NCBI GenBank assembly: GCA_016208305.1
Contig: JACQYI010000006.1
Coordinates: forward strand, 930,001-994,000
Source of the DNA: Oscillatoriophycideae cyanobacterium NC_groundwater_1537_Pr4_S-0.65um_50_18
Lineage (GTDB): Bacteria; Cyanobacteriota; Cyanobacteriia; Elainellales; Elainellaceae
Reading direction: 5' to 3'
DNA length: 64,000 nucleotides
Part shown: positions 31,011 to 39,501 of the stretch, one piece after another
Position numbering within the stretch: position 1 is the stretch's first letter
Layout of the letters: each line of letters opens with the position of its first letter
Notes under the pieces: model-generated
What the model saw: only the letters and a program-made list of their open reading frames with translations
What the model was told of the DNA's origin: nothing
Databases searched by the model: none
Program-made: the position numbers and the translations under genes

Positions 31011-31883
31011 TTATCGCGCACCGCGATCGCTTTTCTTTAGGGCTGGAATATAGTTACCCGGATCTTGAGCCACCCAGCCAAGGTTAGAGTTAGAGCGCAC
31101 TTCAAAATGTAGTACTGCACTTGTAGAGCCGCTTCCAGCACCAACTGTAGCAATGCGATCGCCCAACTGCACCTGTTGACCCACCTGCACGGCAATCTCG
31201 CCGAGCTGGGCATAGCGCGTTTGCAGCCCCTGGCTATGGTTGATCACAATCATCTTGCCGTACCCCTCCTGCTCTCCCGCAAAGGCAACAATTCCGGCTC
31301 CTACCGTCAAGACCTGGGTTCCGGCTGCGGCTTCTAGATCAACGCCGCTATTAAACACCACCTGGCTAGAGGCATCAAGCTGCCAGCCATAGTTGCGTGA
31401 AATCGCGGCGGTAGCCGGCAAAGGATAACGGCTTAAAGCATTGGCAACGGTCGCCTGGGCAGTTTCTGGTGGCGACCAATTTACACCTGGAACAAACACA
31501 ACGCTCGGAGACTCCTGACAGCCGTTGATTTCAAACAGCACATCTGCCCTCACCCCATAAGACTTGGCAACCTCTCGCCAAGTGCTGCCAGTCGGCACTT
31601 CCACCCGCACACCATTGTAGGGAGGAATTACCAGCTCTGAGCCAACGGGCGCGCTGCCATTACGAATAGCAGGGTTAAACCCCAGCAGCGTCGCCGGAAT
31701 GAGGTTGTACTGCTGAGCAATGCTGGCGATCGTTTCTCCAGAAGCGACCTGATGGCGGGTCAGGCGAGACAGTGCAGGCTGAGGACAGGCTGAGGTCTCG
31801 GCTGGCTGGGCCAAGGCCGAAAGCGGCAGCCCCATACCAACAACACAGAAGGTTAAAGCGTGCAAATATCGAGACAGCTTCAT
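31011..31883 (-). CDS. LysM-M23 (LytM-like) protein, degenerate catalytic site
   Basis: A secreted protein of 290 aa from ATG 31883, which gives a good signal peptide (MKLSRYLHALTFCVVGMGLPLSALAQ). Two LysM modules (about 45-90 and 92-133) bind glycan, and a LytM/M23 domain spans about 165-285. The Zn-peptidase motifs are altered: the HxxxD motif reads N178-S-G-V-D182, and HxH reads V257-L-H259, so one zinc ligand and the catalytic His are missing. It is therefore probably an EnvC/NlpD-like activator of cell-wall amidases rather than an endopeptidase. The longer frame to 32012 has no credible signal. An amidase gene is at 53309, but not adjacent. Confidence 0.85.
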   Translation of the reverse strand: MKLSRYLHALTFCVVGMGLPLSALAQPAETSACPQPALSRLTRHQVASGETIASIAQQYNLIPATLLGFNPAIRNGSAPVGSELVIPPYNGVRVEVPTGSTWREVAKSYGVRADVLFEINGCQESPSVVFVPGVNWSPPETAQATVANALSRYPLPATAAISRNYGWQLDASSQVVFNSGVDLEAAAGTQVLTVGAGIVAFAGEQEGYGKMIVINHSQGLQTRYAQLGEIAVQVGQQVQLGDRIATVGAGSGSTSAVLHFEVRSNSNLGWVAQDPGNYIPALKKSDRGAR

Positions 31884-32305
31884 GAGGAGTAGCCTGTAAA
31901 AACCTGAGAGCGATCGCAATTCATTGAATTCAGCCTTACAGCGGTTTTCGGATAAGTAAACCCTGTGGCGTGTGAGTGGGTGAGTAGATGAGAGTACGTA
32001 TGGCTTACGCAAGGGGAAATGGCTTTAAATTCCATCCCAGTTTCAATTTCAACGGGGTTGAGGTTTCATTCACAATGATCGGCAACACCTACTCTTCTGC
32101 ATAAATCAACAGCAGTCTAGAAATTGCCCTCAATTTTTTCGGTCACACGTCGAATTCTGTGAGGAATTTGGTTAGAGTTAACCTAATATGTTTGCCGACA
32201 GCAAAACTATTCGACCCTGGGGAAGCGCCAGAAGTTCCGAATTCTCCCATCCAAGACAGATCCAAGACATTTTACTGAGCATCTTTCGTTGTCGAAAGAG
32301 AAACA
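31884..32305. other. divergent intergenic, 422 bp
   Basis: Lies between the M23-like gene and htrA. A GGTTA-gagt-TAACC inverted repeat (32170-32183) abuts TAATAT (32184-32189), a candidate -10 for htrA; no convincing -35 was found. An ORF at 32188-32409 overlaps htrA in another frame and was rejected. Nothing else stands out. Confidence 0.45.
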
Positions 32306-33550
32306 ATGAGTCTATTATTCAAGCAATTTGCCATCTATGCAGGGCTATTGGCATTGGGAGGAGGAGCCGGATGGGTGGGGACAACTTACCTCAAGCCTCT
32401 CGATCCTAACGCAGCCTTCAATGAAGCAGCCGTTTCAACCCCACCTCCAAGCAGCCTGCCTGCGGACAATACGCCTGTCGTCTATCGCGTTGCCCCTGCC
32501 TCAACGGAGTCATCCACTAGCCACAATTTTATTGCGGCTGCCGTCGAGAAAGTGGGTTTGGCCGTCGTGCGGATTGATTCTTCAAGAACGGTTGCCCGTG
32601 ACTCAGGCAGAAGCTTTGGAGATCCCTCAGACAACCCCTTGTTTAAGCGGTTTTTTGGCGAGGAGATGCCGATCCCACAAGAGCGGGTCGAGCAAGGCAC
32701 TGGCTCAGGGTTCATTATCAGCACAGATGGGCACATCATCACCAATGCCCATGTGATTGAAGGCGCAGAGCGCGTCACAGTCGTACTCAAAGATGGGCGA
32801 AGCTTTGAAGGCAAGGTGGTGGGCATTGATCCCGTCACAGATGTAGCGGCTGTCAAAATTGAGGCTTCAGATTTGCCGATCGTGGTTTTGGGTCGTTCTG
32901 AGGATTTATTGCCGGGACAATGGGCGATCGCCATTGGCAATCCTCTTGGGCTAGACAACACCGTTACAGCCGGAATTATTAGCGCTCTGGATCGCTCTAG
33001 CTCTCAGGTTGGCATTCCCGATCGTCGGGTGCGCTTTATCCAAACAGATGCTGCCATTAATCCTGGCAACTCTGGCGGGCCGCTCCTCAACGATCGCGGC
33101 GAAGTCATTGGCATTAACACCGCCATTCGCGCCAACGCCCAAGGGCTAGGATTCGCCATCCCCATTGAAACCGGGCAGCGGGTCGCTCAACAGCTCTTTG
33201 CCTCCGGAAAAGCAGAGCATCCCTACTTAGGCATTCAGATGGTAGATTTGACGCCTGAAAAGCGCGATCAGATTAATCAAGATTCAGAGCTAAATCTTCA
33301 GGTGACCGCCGATCGCGGCGTTTTAATCGTCGATATCATGCCCAGTGCCCCGGCAGACTCAGCAGGGCTGCGAGCAGGCGACATCATCATCAAGGTGAAC
33401 AATGTAAACGTTACGAGCGCTGCTGATGTGCAAAATCAGGTAGAAGCCAGCCGCGTAGGTGAACTCGTTTCTGTAGAAATCATGCGGCAAGACCGCTCTC
33501 AGGTGGTTCAGGTAAAACCTAGCGCCTTCCCCGTAGATGAGGCAGGTTAG
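32306..33550 (+). CDS. htrA: HtrA/Deg-type serine protease with PDZ domain
   Basis: A 414-aa trypsin-like S1C protease. The N-terminal signal/anchor (residues 8-29, FAIYAGLLALGGGAGWVGTTY) targets it to the periplasm or thylakoid lumen. The catalytic triad is His149 (TNAHV), Asp179 (DPVTDVAAVKI) and Ser256 (NPGNSGGPL). One PDZ domain (about 305-405) follows, with the YLGIQMVDLT carboxylate loop. Cyanobacteria have HtrA, HhoA and HhoB; a single PDZ and this length fit HhoA/HhoB, but which one is not certain. It degrades misfolded envelope proteins. The start ATG 32306 is consistent with the signal. Confidence 0.93.
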   Translation: MSLLFKQFAIYAGLLALGGGAGWVGTTYLKPLDPNAAFNEAAVSTPPPSSLPADNTPVVYRVAPASTESSTSHNFIAAAVEKVGLAVVRIDSSRTVARDSGRSFGDPSDNPLFKRFFGEEMPIPQERVEQGTGSGFIISTDGHIITNAHVIEGAERVTVVLKDGRSFEGKVVGIDPVTDVAAVKIEASDLPIVVLGRSEDLLPGQWAIAIGNPLGLDNTVTAGIISALDRSSSQVGIPDRRVRFIQTDAAINPGNSGGPLLNDRGEVIGINTAIRANAQGLGFAIPIETGQRVAQQLFASGKAEHPYLGIQMVDLTPEKRDQINQDSELNLQVTADRGVLIVDIMPSAPADSAGLRAGDIIIKVNNVNVTSAADVQNQVEASRVGELVSVEIMRQDRSQVVQVKPSAFPVDEAG

Positions 33551-33574
33551 GCCAGCAGCCTAGCAGATTCCGCT

Positions 33575-34000
33575 CTACTCATCCTCTGCGTTCGCGGGGT
33601 CTTCATCAGTCTCTGAGCCAAACGAGAAAGAGCCTCTGATGCTAGACTCCAACTCCATACGCTGTTCCATACGGCGCAGAAAATAGCCGGTCATCATGGC
33701 AGAGGCCAACAAGCCAGCCAGATTCTCGCGATCGGTTGTCACCTGAACATTAAAGGACTCAGAAGGCAAAAAGCCAACTAGCCCCTGAACATTTTGCGAA
33801 ATAATTTGCCTAATTTCAGGGCTAACAGATTTGGCAACGGTTGCCAAAACTTCAGGAGATTGGTGTTGGAGATACTTTAATAACTGATTCGCCTGACCCT
33901 CTTCGACCTCACTGCCGAAGAAATCCAAATTGTCAGGGTTAAACGCCATAGCAGCCTCAATTTCTACACTAATTGCGGTCAGTTTATCCCATTGTGCCAT
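33575..34000 (-). CDS. DUF760 domain protein
   Basis: A 141-aa soluble protein matching the DUF760 pattern: FFGSEVEEGQANQLLKYLQHQSPEVLATVAKSVSPEIRQIISQNVQGLVGFLPSESFNVQVTTDRENLAGLLASAMMTGYFLRRMEQRMELE. Proteins of this family are found in cyanobacteria and chloroplasts, where one has been linked to regulated protein turnover. No catalytic residues are evident. The acidic C-terminus (ETDEDPANAEDE) is likely disordered. Converges on htrA with 24 bp between the ends. Function unknown. Confidence 0.82.
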   Translation of the reverse strand: MAQWDKLTAISVEIEAAMAFNPDNLDFFGSEVEEGQANQLLKYLQHQSPEVLATVAKSVSPEIRQIISQNVQGLVGFLPSESFNVQVTTDRENLAGLLASAMMTGYFLRRMEQRMELESSIRGSFSFGSETDEDPANAEDE

Positions 34001-34091
34001 TTATATTTACGAGTGTGACCCGTATTGTCTAGGTATAGCTATTGCAATAGCCCCTCAAACAGACCTAGCAGGGGGGTAAGCAGGAGCAATG

Positions 34092-34586
34092 CTAAGGGTC
34101 TGACGGCTGCGGCAGCTTGTCTACCTGAAAATATTGGTGAAATTTATCGGTGATTTGCAGCCAGTACGATCGCCCCTCAGGCTGACGACGCTTGCGAATA
34201 AATCCTAACTCTACCAACTCTTTCACATGATCATAGGCTCCTGAGCCGCGCAGTTCTACCAGATCAGTTTGCGTCATGGAACCTTTGAGGGCGATCGCGG
34301 CCAACGTTCGCAATGCGCCTACGCCCAAGTCTACCGGAATCAGCGTTTGCACCAGATCTTGAAACGTTTCTCGCAGCTGGAGACAGTAGCCATCTGGCGT
34401 TTCCACAATTTCGAGAGCGCTGTCGCGATGGGCATAGTCTTGCATCAGCTCAATCAGACCTGCCTCAACAGTTTGTCGATCGCACTGGGCATATTCTGCC
34501 AGCTTAGCGAGCGTTAAGGGTTGAGCCTTAAGGTACAAAATAGCTTCAATTTTGCAGGCTAACAGCGACATTGTGACATTGAGCAT
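34092..34586 (-). CDS. scpB: segregation and condensation protein B
   Basis: A protein of about 164 aa of the ScpB winged-helix family, a kleisin partner of ScpA-SMC in chromosome condensation. Seen: KIEAILYLKAQPLTLAKLAEYAQC, GYCLQLRETF, LIPVDLGVGALRTLAAIALKGSMTQTDLVELRGSGAYDHVKELVELGFI (the hallmark ScpB motif), and RSYWLQITDKFHQYF. ATG 34586 (MLNVTMSLL) or ATG 34571 is likely. A longer frame to 34655 runs into a tandem repeat and is doubtful. scpA and smc are not adjacent. Confidence 0.9.
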   Translation of the reverse strand: MLNVTMSLLACKIEAILYLKAQPLTLAKLAEYAQCDRQTVEAGLIELMQDYAHRDSALEIVETPDGYCLQLRETFQDLVQTLIPVDLGVGALRTLAAIALKGSMTQTDLVELRGSGAYDHVKELVELGFIRKRRQPEGRSYWLQITDKFHQYFQVDKLPQPSDP

Positions 34587-34647
34587 AGGGGGCAGGGTGA
34601 ATAGACAGAGAGTATAGCCCAATTCCTGCAAATGACAGCCCAAACAT

Positions 34648-34711
34648 GTTCTCAAAAAACCAGGCTCTCAAAAAACCAGGTTCTCGAAAAACCAGGCTCT
34701 CGAAAAAGCCG
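34648..34711. repeat. 16-bp x4 tandem repeat
   Basis: Four units gttctcaaaaaaccag / gctctcaaaaaaccag / gttctcgaaaaaccag / gctctcgaaaaagccg, at 34648, 34664, 34680 and 34696. The alternating g-t/g-c starts suggest duplication of a two-unit block. Located between scpB and the upstream minus-strand ABC gene. Confidence 0.92.
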
Positions 34712-34744
34712 TCCGTCCTGAGCCAGCTCTAAACCAGTTCTGGG

Positions 34745-35620
34745 CTAGTCCAAATTTCTGCCCGTCAAATCTACAAAAATATCTTCCAAATTCGAGGGGC
34801 GCAGCATCATGCCCGTTTTGTCAGGCTGCTGATCGAGATAGGTTTTGGCATCTGCCATCGTCGGGAAAAACTGATAGTCCCAGCGCTCAACCTGACCCTC
34901 TTGGAGAGAATCAATATTCTGCTTCATGATCAAGCCCTCACCCCGACTCTGACGCAGCTCTTGTAGCGTTCCTAGCTCAATCAATTTGCCGCTGTCCATG
35001 ATGCCAATGCGATCGCAAAGGTATTCCACCTCTTCCATGTAGTGAGTCGTCAGCAAAATCGTCATCCCTTGCTGATTCAGCCCTTTAATAATTTCCCACA
35101 GACGGCGGCGCGTTTGGGGGTCAAGCCCAACGGTGGGTTCATCTAGGAAGAGAATTTGCGGCTGATGCAACAGCGCTCTGGCAATTTGCAATCGCCGCTT
35201 CATGCCGCCTGAGAGCGTTTTGACCAGCTCTTTGCGGCGATCGCCCAACTCAACGTAATCCAGCCAGCGATCGATTTCTTTCTGGCGATAGGCATGGGGA
35301 ATGTGGTGCATCCGCCCATGAAATTCCATATTTTCCCAAACGGAAAGATCCAGATCGACGCTGGTTTGCTGAAGCACCACGCCAATTTGCTGCTTTACCC
35401 GAAAAGGCTGTTTCACCACATCGTAGCCTGCCACAACAATTTGCCCCTGGGTCGGCTGGGTTAGCGTCGTCAGCATCCGGATGGTGGTGGACTTGCCTGC
35501 ACCATTAGGACCCAATAGCCCAAAAATTTCGCCCGGACGAATCATGAGAGATAGGTCATTGACAACGGCAGTGTTGTTGTAGACCTTATGAACGTTTTGA
35601 ATGCAAACCGCAGGGGTCAT
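34745..35620 (-). CDS. ABC-2-type ABC transporter ATP-binding protein (DrrA-like)
   Basis: A 291-aa ATPase: Walker A GPNGAGKSTT, Q-loop VLQQTSVDLDLSVWENMEF, signature LSGGMKRRLQIARALL, Walker B ILFLDEPTVGLDP, H-loop TTHYMEEVEYL. The VLQQ...LSVWENMEFHGRM pattern resembles the daunorubicin-resistance DrrA family. The C-terminal 60 residues contain the usual accessory domain (ENIDSLQEGQVERWDYQFFPT...). The permease is not in the window on either side, so its partner is elsewhere. Exported substrate unknown. Confidence 0.92.
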   Translation of the reverse strand: MTPAVCIQNVHKVYNNTAVVNDLSLMIRPGEIFGLLGPNGAGKSTTIRMLTTLTQPTQGQIVVAGYDVVKQPFRVKQQIGVVLQQTSVDLDLSVWENMEFHGRMHHIPHAYRQKEIDRWLDYVELGDRRKELVKTLSGGMKRRLQIARALLHQPQILFLDEPTVGLDPQTRRRLWEIIKGLNQQGMTILLTTHYMEEVEYLCDRIGIMDSGKLIELGTLQELRQSRGEGLIMKQNIDSLQEGQVERWDYQFFPTMADAKTYLDQQPDKTGMMLRPSNLEDIFVDLTGRNLD

Positions 35621-35740
35621 AGGACGCTTTAAAACTTAAATAGCAGAAGGGGATGAATTAAGTATCAACTTCAAGTTATACCAGCTTGCATGGGGTCTTC
35701 TTTTCGGGTCATGTTCCAAGCGGATGATTTAGCCGACAAT

Positions 35741-35774
35741 TGGCTGAGGTATTTGGTTGGCTGAGGTACTTGGT
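35741..35774 (+). repeat. 17-bp tandem duplication
   Basis: tggctgaggtatttggt (35741-35757) and tggctgaggtacttggt (35758-35774) differ at one base. They lie in the 270-bp divergent region between the DrrA-like gene and cobA/btuR. No cobalamin riboswitch signature was recognised ahead of btuR. Confidence 0.7.
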
Positions 35775-35889
35775 GTTGCAAAAGTCCCCAACCCGATCGC
35801 TGCTCCAAAATTAACAGCAAGTCTAAAGCATTCCCCTTCCGCCGAATGCGTCATGCTGTTAGGGTCAAACGCAGTTCAAAGGCAATCTC

Positions 35890-36588
35890 ATGGATCTCAA
35901 TGCTATCTCGATAGAATCGGCCAATCAAGCGCTAGAACCCGCCGATCAAGAAGCCGAGCGCCTTGATCAAGAAGCCACCGTACCCACGCTGAGCGAAGAT
36001 CAGTATCGCCGCAAAATGGAGCGTCGCAAAGAGGTGCAGGAGAAGCGGTTGGCCGATCGCACCCAAGAAAAAGGCTTGATTATCGTCCACACAGGCAACG
36101 GCAAAGGCAAAACCACTGCCGCATTGGGCATGGTGCTGCGATCGCTAGGGCATGGCTACCGTGTGGCGATCGTCCAGTTTATTAAAGGTGGCTGGGAACC
36201 CGCCGAGAAAAAGGTGTTTGCCCTCTGGGAAGACCAACTCGAATTTCACGCAATGGGGGAAGGATTCACCTGGGAAACCCAAGATCGAGAGCGAGATATC
36301 CAAAAAGCGCAGGCTGCCTGGGAAACGGCGCTGAGTTTCATCACCAATCCCGAATTTAAGCTGGTACTGCTAGATGAGGTCAACATTGCGCTGAAGTTGG
36401 GCTATTTGCAGGTGGAAGAGATTTTGGCAGGATTGGCTCAGAAACCTGCGGATTCTCACATTATTTTGACGGGACGGGGCGCACCTGCGGCTTTGATCGA
36501 TCGCGCCGATTTGGTGACAGAAATGACGCTGGTGAAGCATCCTTTTCGTGAGCAGGGAGTGAAAGCACAGGCGGGCATTGAATACTGA
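35890..36588 (+). CDS. btuR: cob(I)yrinic acid a,c-diamide adenosyltransferase
   Basis: A 232-aa CobA/CobO/BtuR-family enzyme that attaches the adenosyl group to cobalt of corrinoids. The P-loop HTGNGKGKTTAALG (67-80) is the family's inverted P-loop. FIKGGWEPAEK, the MGEGFTWET segment, and DEVNIALKLGYLQVEEIL with the Walker-B-like Asp follow. GAPAALIDRADLVTEM and HPF.EQGVKAQAGIEY end it, as in all members. A roughly 60-residue N-terminal extension, Glu/Gln-rich and probably helical, precedes the P-loop. Also known as cobO/cobA. No other cobalamin gene adjoins it. Confidence 0.94.
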   Translation: MDLNAISIESANQALEPADQEAERLDQEATVPTLSEDQYRRKMERRKEVQEKRLADRTQEKGLIIVHTGNGKGKTTAALGMVLRSLGHGYRVAIVQFIKGGWEPAEKKVFALWEDQLEFHAMGEGFTWETQDRERDIQKAQAAWETALSFITNPEFKLVLLDEVNIALKLGYLQVEEILAGLAQKPADSHIILTGRGAPAALIDRADLVTEMTLVKHPFREQGVKAQAGIEY

Positions 36589-36683
36589 TGCGTGGGTGAT
36601 GTGCTAGATGTTGATAGAGTAAATGGGTTCAACTCTTGCTCTCAATTAATCCATTCGAGCTTATTCATTCGAGCCTCAAGTCC

Positions 36684-37430
36684 ATGACGCATCACTCTAC
36701 AACCCATCTCAGCGTAAATTTGAATCGAGTCGCGTTGCTGAGAAACTCCCGCAATATCGGTATTCCCAGCGTCCTGGATGCCGCCCGTACCGTACTCAAC
36801 GCCGGAGCCTACGGCGTCACCGTGCATCCTCGCCCTGACCAGCGCCACATTAAACCTGCAGATGTGTATGAGCTGGCAGCCATGCTCAAAGCAGAATATC
36901 CGACTGCCGAATACAACATCGAAGGGAATCCGTTTGAGTCGCAGTTCATGGATTTAGTCAGCGCTGTGCGGCCAACCCAATGCACGCTCGTGCCGGATGC
37001 CCCCGAAGCTTTTACTTCTGATCACGGCTGGGATATCGCTAGCGATCGCACCCGCCTAATGCCGATCATTGAGCAGCTCAAGGCTTTAGAAATTCGGGTG
37101 AGCCTGTTCATGGATGCCCTTCCAGAGCCAATGGCAGAGGCGAAAGCCCTTGGAGCCGATCGCGTTGAGCTATACACCGAGCCTTATGCGACCGCCTGTC
37201 GCGAAGGCCGCGATGTGCTCAATCAATATGCGATCGCAGCGGAGGCGGCTCAGCTTGCGGGGTTGGGGGTCAATGCCGGACATGATCTAAACCTGCAAAA
37301 TCTGGCAAAGTTTTGCACGATTCCCGGCATTTTGGAAGTGTCGATCGGCCATGCGCTGATGGCAGAAGCCTTAGAGATTGGGCTATTTAGTACGGTTAAG
37401 GCTTACCTAGAGATTTTGTCTTATTCTTGA
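36684..37430 (+). CDS. pdxJ: pyridoxine 5'-phosphate synthase
   Basis: A 248-aa TIM-barrel enzyme that condenses 1-deoxyxylulose 5-phosphate with 3-amino-2-oxopropyl phosphate to make pyridoxine phosphate, in the DXP-dependent vitamin B6 pathway. Diagnostic: LSVNLNRVALLRNSRN, GVTVHPRPDQRHI, NIEGNPF, TLVPD, RVSLFMD, ADRVELYTEPYA, and GLGVNAGHDLNLQNL with IPGILEVSIGHAL. The start is ATG 36684 (MTHHSTTHLS...); the frame from 36636 begins with TTG and is unlikely. Active-site His and Glu residues appear intact. Confidence 0.95.
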   Translation: MTHHSTTHLSVNLNRVALLRNSRNIGIPSVLDAARTVLNAGAYGVTVHPRPDQRHIKPADVYELAAMLKAEYPTAEYNIEGNPFESQFMDLVSAVRPTQCTLVPDAPEAFTSDHGWDIASDRTRLMPIIEQLKALEIRVSLFMDALPEPMAEAKALGADRVELYTEPYATACREGRDVLNQYAIAAEAAQLAGLGVNAGHDLNLQNLAKFCTIPGILEVSIGHALMAEALEIGLFSTVKAYLEILSYS

Positions 37431-37543
37431 GGGTGTTTCGGGTCGATGGTATTTCGGGTGGGTGATGTTTCGGGCTATTGAAGTTTTGAAGCGATCGCCC
37501 GTTAAACCATTAGCCCCAGGCCACGTTACCTTCCTTCTCACCT

Positions 37544-38023
37544 ATGCAGCCGCCCGACTTCACATCTGATGCCAGCCTGTCTAATAACAACCCCGCTGAT
37601 TACAAGCTAAGAGTCAGCGTTTTGGGGTTTATCCTCCATGCCAATCATGTTCTGCTCATCGATCAAACTAGCCCCCCTGAACCAGGACTCTGGGATTTGC
37701 CGGGAGGTGGGCTAGAGCCTTGGGAAAGCCTGATGGAAGGCTTGGCGCGTGAAGTGCGTGAGGAAACAGGATTGGTTGAGTTTCAGGTCGAAGGCTTGCT
37801 GACGATCGCTGAAACCTTCTTTGCCAAAGCCCCCGGCAAAACCTCCCACCTGATTAACGTCATTTACCACTGCTCAGTGTCCGATCGCACTGCCCTGCTC
37901 AGCAGTGATGAGGCCGAAGTCGGAGAGCGGGGCATTCAGTGGCTAGACATTCGCAAACTCACGGCTGAAACCTGCACCACGCGCACCTGGAAAGCTTTAG
38001 TAGCTGCGAATTTAGTCAGCTAG
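37544..38023 (+). CDS. Nudix hydrolase
   Basis: A 159-aa protein with a complete Nudix box, GGGLEPWESLMEGLAREVREETGL (residues about 60-83), matching Gx5Ex7REUxEExGU. It hydrolyses nucleoside diphosphates linked to another moiety; substrate unknown. The RVSVLGFILHANHVLLIDQ strand and the C-terminal GIQWLDIRKL segment are ordinary. Cytoplasmic. It stands alone between pdxJ and the FG-GAP gene; no operon is evident. Confidence 0.9.
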   Translation: MQPPDFTSDASLSNNNPADYKLRVSVLGFILHANHVLLIDQTSPPEPGLWDLPGGGLEPWESLMEGLAREVREETGLVEFQVEGLLTIAETFFAKAPGKTSHLINVIYHCSVSDRTALLSSDEAEVGERGIQWLDIRKLTAETCTTRTWKALVAANLVS

Positions 38024-38124
38024 CTTTAGCGGGGGTCAACCTAGCCTGAGCCGCAGAATCAGCCACAGAATCTAGCTACAGAATCAGCAAGTGTGTATCT
38101 CTACCTGAAAATCGTCGAAAATCC

Positions 38125-39495
38125 ATGTTCACAGACAAAAGCTTTCTCCTGCTCGATAACCCTACCCAGCTTAATTACGGCATTGCTGTAACAGATATTG
38201 ATGATGATGGTGCATTTGAGCTGTTTGTCGCAGGCTTTGGCGGACAAAATTTAGTCTTAAAGTGGCAGGGCACAGGTTTTGTCAACATTGCAGACGGCAC
38301 GCTAGCCGATTTTGGGCGACAGGCGATCGGGGTAGCGGCAGGTGACTTAGACGGCGACGGACGCGAGGAAATCTATGTCCTCAACACCGATACGTTTGGT
38401 GGACGCAAGCAGTTTGGCGATCGCCTGTTCGACTGGCAAGACGGTGCATGGCGTGATCTGTTCTCTCTGCCGCAAAACCAAGATGCGCTTAACCTAACAG
38501 CAGGGCGATCGGTTGCCTGGGTCGATCGCTTCGGCACTGGAAACTATGGCTGTCTAGTGGCGAACTATGGTGGAGCCATCCGGCTGTTTGAGCTAAATAG
38601 CGACAATATGATTGCCGATCGGGCTGTTGAGGCTGGGTTAGCCAAAGTCACAGGCGGGCGGGGCATTGTGGCGTTGCCCCTGGTTTCCGATCGCATGGAT
38701 ATTTTTATGGCAAATGAAAACAGCCCCAATTTCCTGTTTCGCAATCAGGGTGACGGCACGTTTATGGACATCGCAGCGATCGCCCACATTAGCGATCCTC
38801 ATGAGCATGGGCGCGGCATTGCCGTACTCGATGCCAATGGCGATGGGCGGTTTGACTTGGTTTATGGCAATTGGGAAGGCGCACATCGGCTGTTTATCCA
38901 GCACGAGCCAGGTAAGTTTCGCGATATTGCCTCCCAGTCTTTAGCGATGCCCTCCCGCATCCGGACGGTGATTGCTGCCGATTTTGACAACGACGGCTAT
39001 GAGGAGCTGTTCTTTAACAATATTGGCCAACCTAACCGCCTATTTGGCTGGCGCGAAGGCAAGTGGACATCGTTGCCGATGGATGATGCCCTAGAGCCGC
39101 GAGGGCTAGGCACAGGGGCAGCCGTTGGCGATTTTGATGGAGATGGTCGCTTAGAGCTAGTCATTGCCCACGGCGAGTCGGGTTCACAACCGCTCTCGCT
39201 CTACCACACCCCAACCAACTCCAATGCATGGCTGCGGGTGCTGCCGCTTACGGCGCATGGTGCACCCGCTAGAGGCGCGATCGTCACCCTGATGGCAGCA
39301 GGTAGACAGCAAATACGGGCGATCGATGCGGGTAGCGGCTACCTCTGCCAAATGGAACCTGTGGCTCATTTTGGCCTGGGCAAAGAGGCAAAAGTGGACT
39401 TTGTAGAAATTCGCTGGCTAGATGGCAAAATTACGCGATTGACCTCCCCAACCGCCAATCAGCTGCTGCGCGTTGCCTATCCTGCCTCATCGTGA
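38125..39495 (+). CDS. FG-GAP/VCBS-repeat protein with C-terminal ASPIC/UnbV domain
   Basis: A 456-aa protein with at least five FG-GAP blades carrying Ca-binding-like motifs: DIDDDGAFELFV, DLDGDGREEIYV, DANGDGRFDLVYG, DFDNDGYEELFFN, DFDGDGRLELVI. They form a seven-bladed beta-propeller-like fold, as in CRTAC1-type proteins. The C-terminus (GAIVTLMAAGRQQIRAIDAGSGYLCQMEPVAHFGLG, then VDFVEIRWLDGKITRLT) is an ASPIC/UnbV domain. No signal peptide is visible, unusual for a family normally exported; the N-terminus starts straight into the first blade. Followed 6 bp later by a membrane protein gene, likely cotranscribed. Role unknown, possibly protein-protein interaction. Confidence 0.9.
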   Translation: MFTDKSFLLLDNPTQLNYGIAVTDIDDDGAFELFVAGFGGQNLVLKWQGTGFVNIADGTLADFGRQAIGVAAGDLDGDGREEIYVLNTDTFGGRKQFGDRLFDWQDGAWRDLFSLPQNQDALNLTAGRSVAWVDRFGTGNYGCLVANYGGAIRLFELNSDNMIADRAVEAGLAKVTGGRGIVALPLVSDRMDIFMANENSPNFLFRNQGDGTFMDIAAIAHISDPHEHGRGIAVLDANGDGRFDLVYGNWEGAHRLFIQHEPGKFRDIASQSLAMPSRIRTVIAADFDNDGYEELFFNNIGQPNRLFGWREGKWTSLPMDDALEPRGLGTGAAVGDFDGDGRLELVIAHGESGSQPLSLYHTPTNSNAWLRVLPLTAHGAPARGAIVTLMAAGRQQIRAIDAGSGYLCQMEPVAHFGLGKEAKVDFVEIRWLDGKITRLTSPTANQLLRVAYPASS

Positions 39496-39501
39496 CCTAT
39501 C

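Noticed and set aside
35621-35889. Cobalamin riboswitch ahead of btuR
   Set aside because: No B12-box-like conserved segment was found in the 270 bp upstream region.
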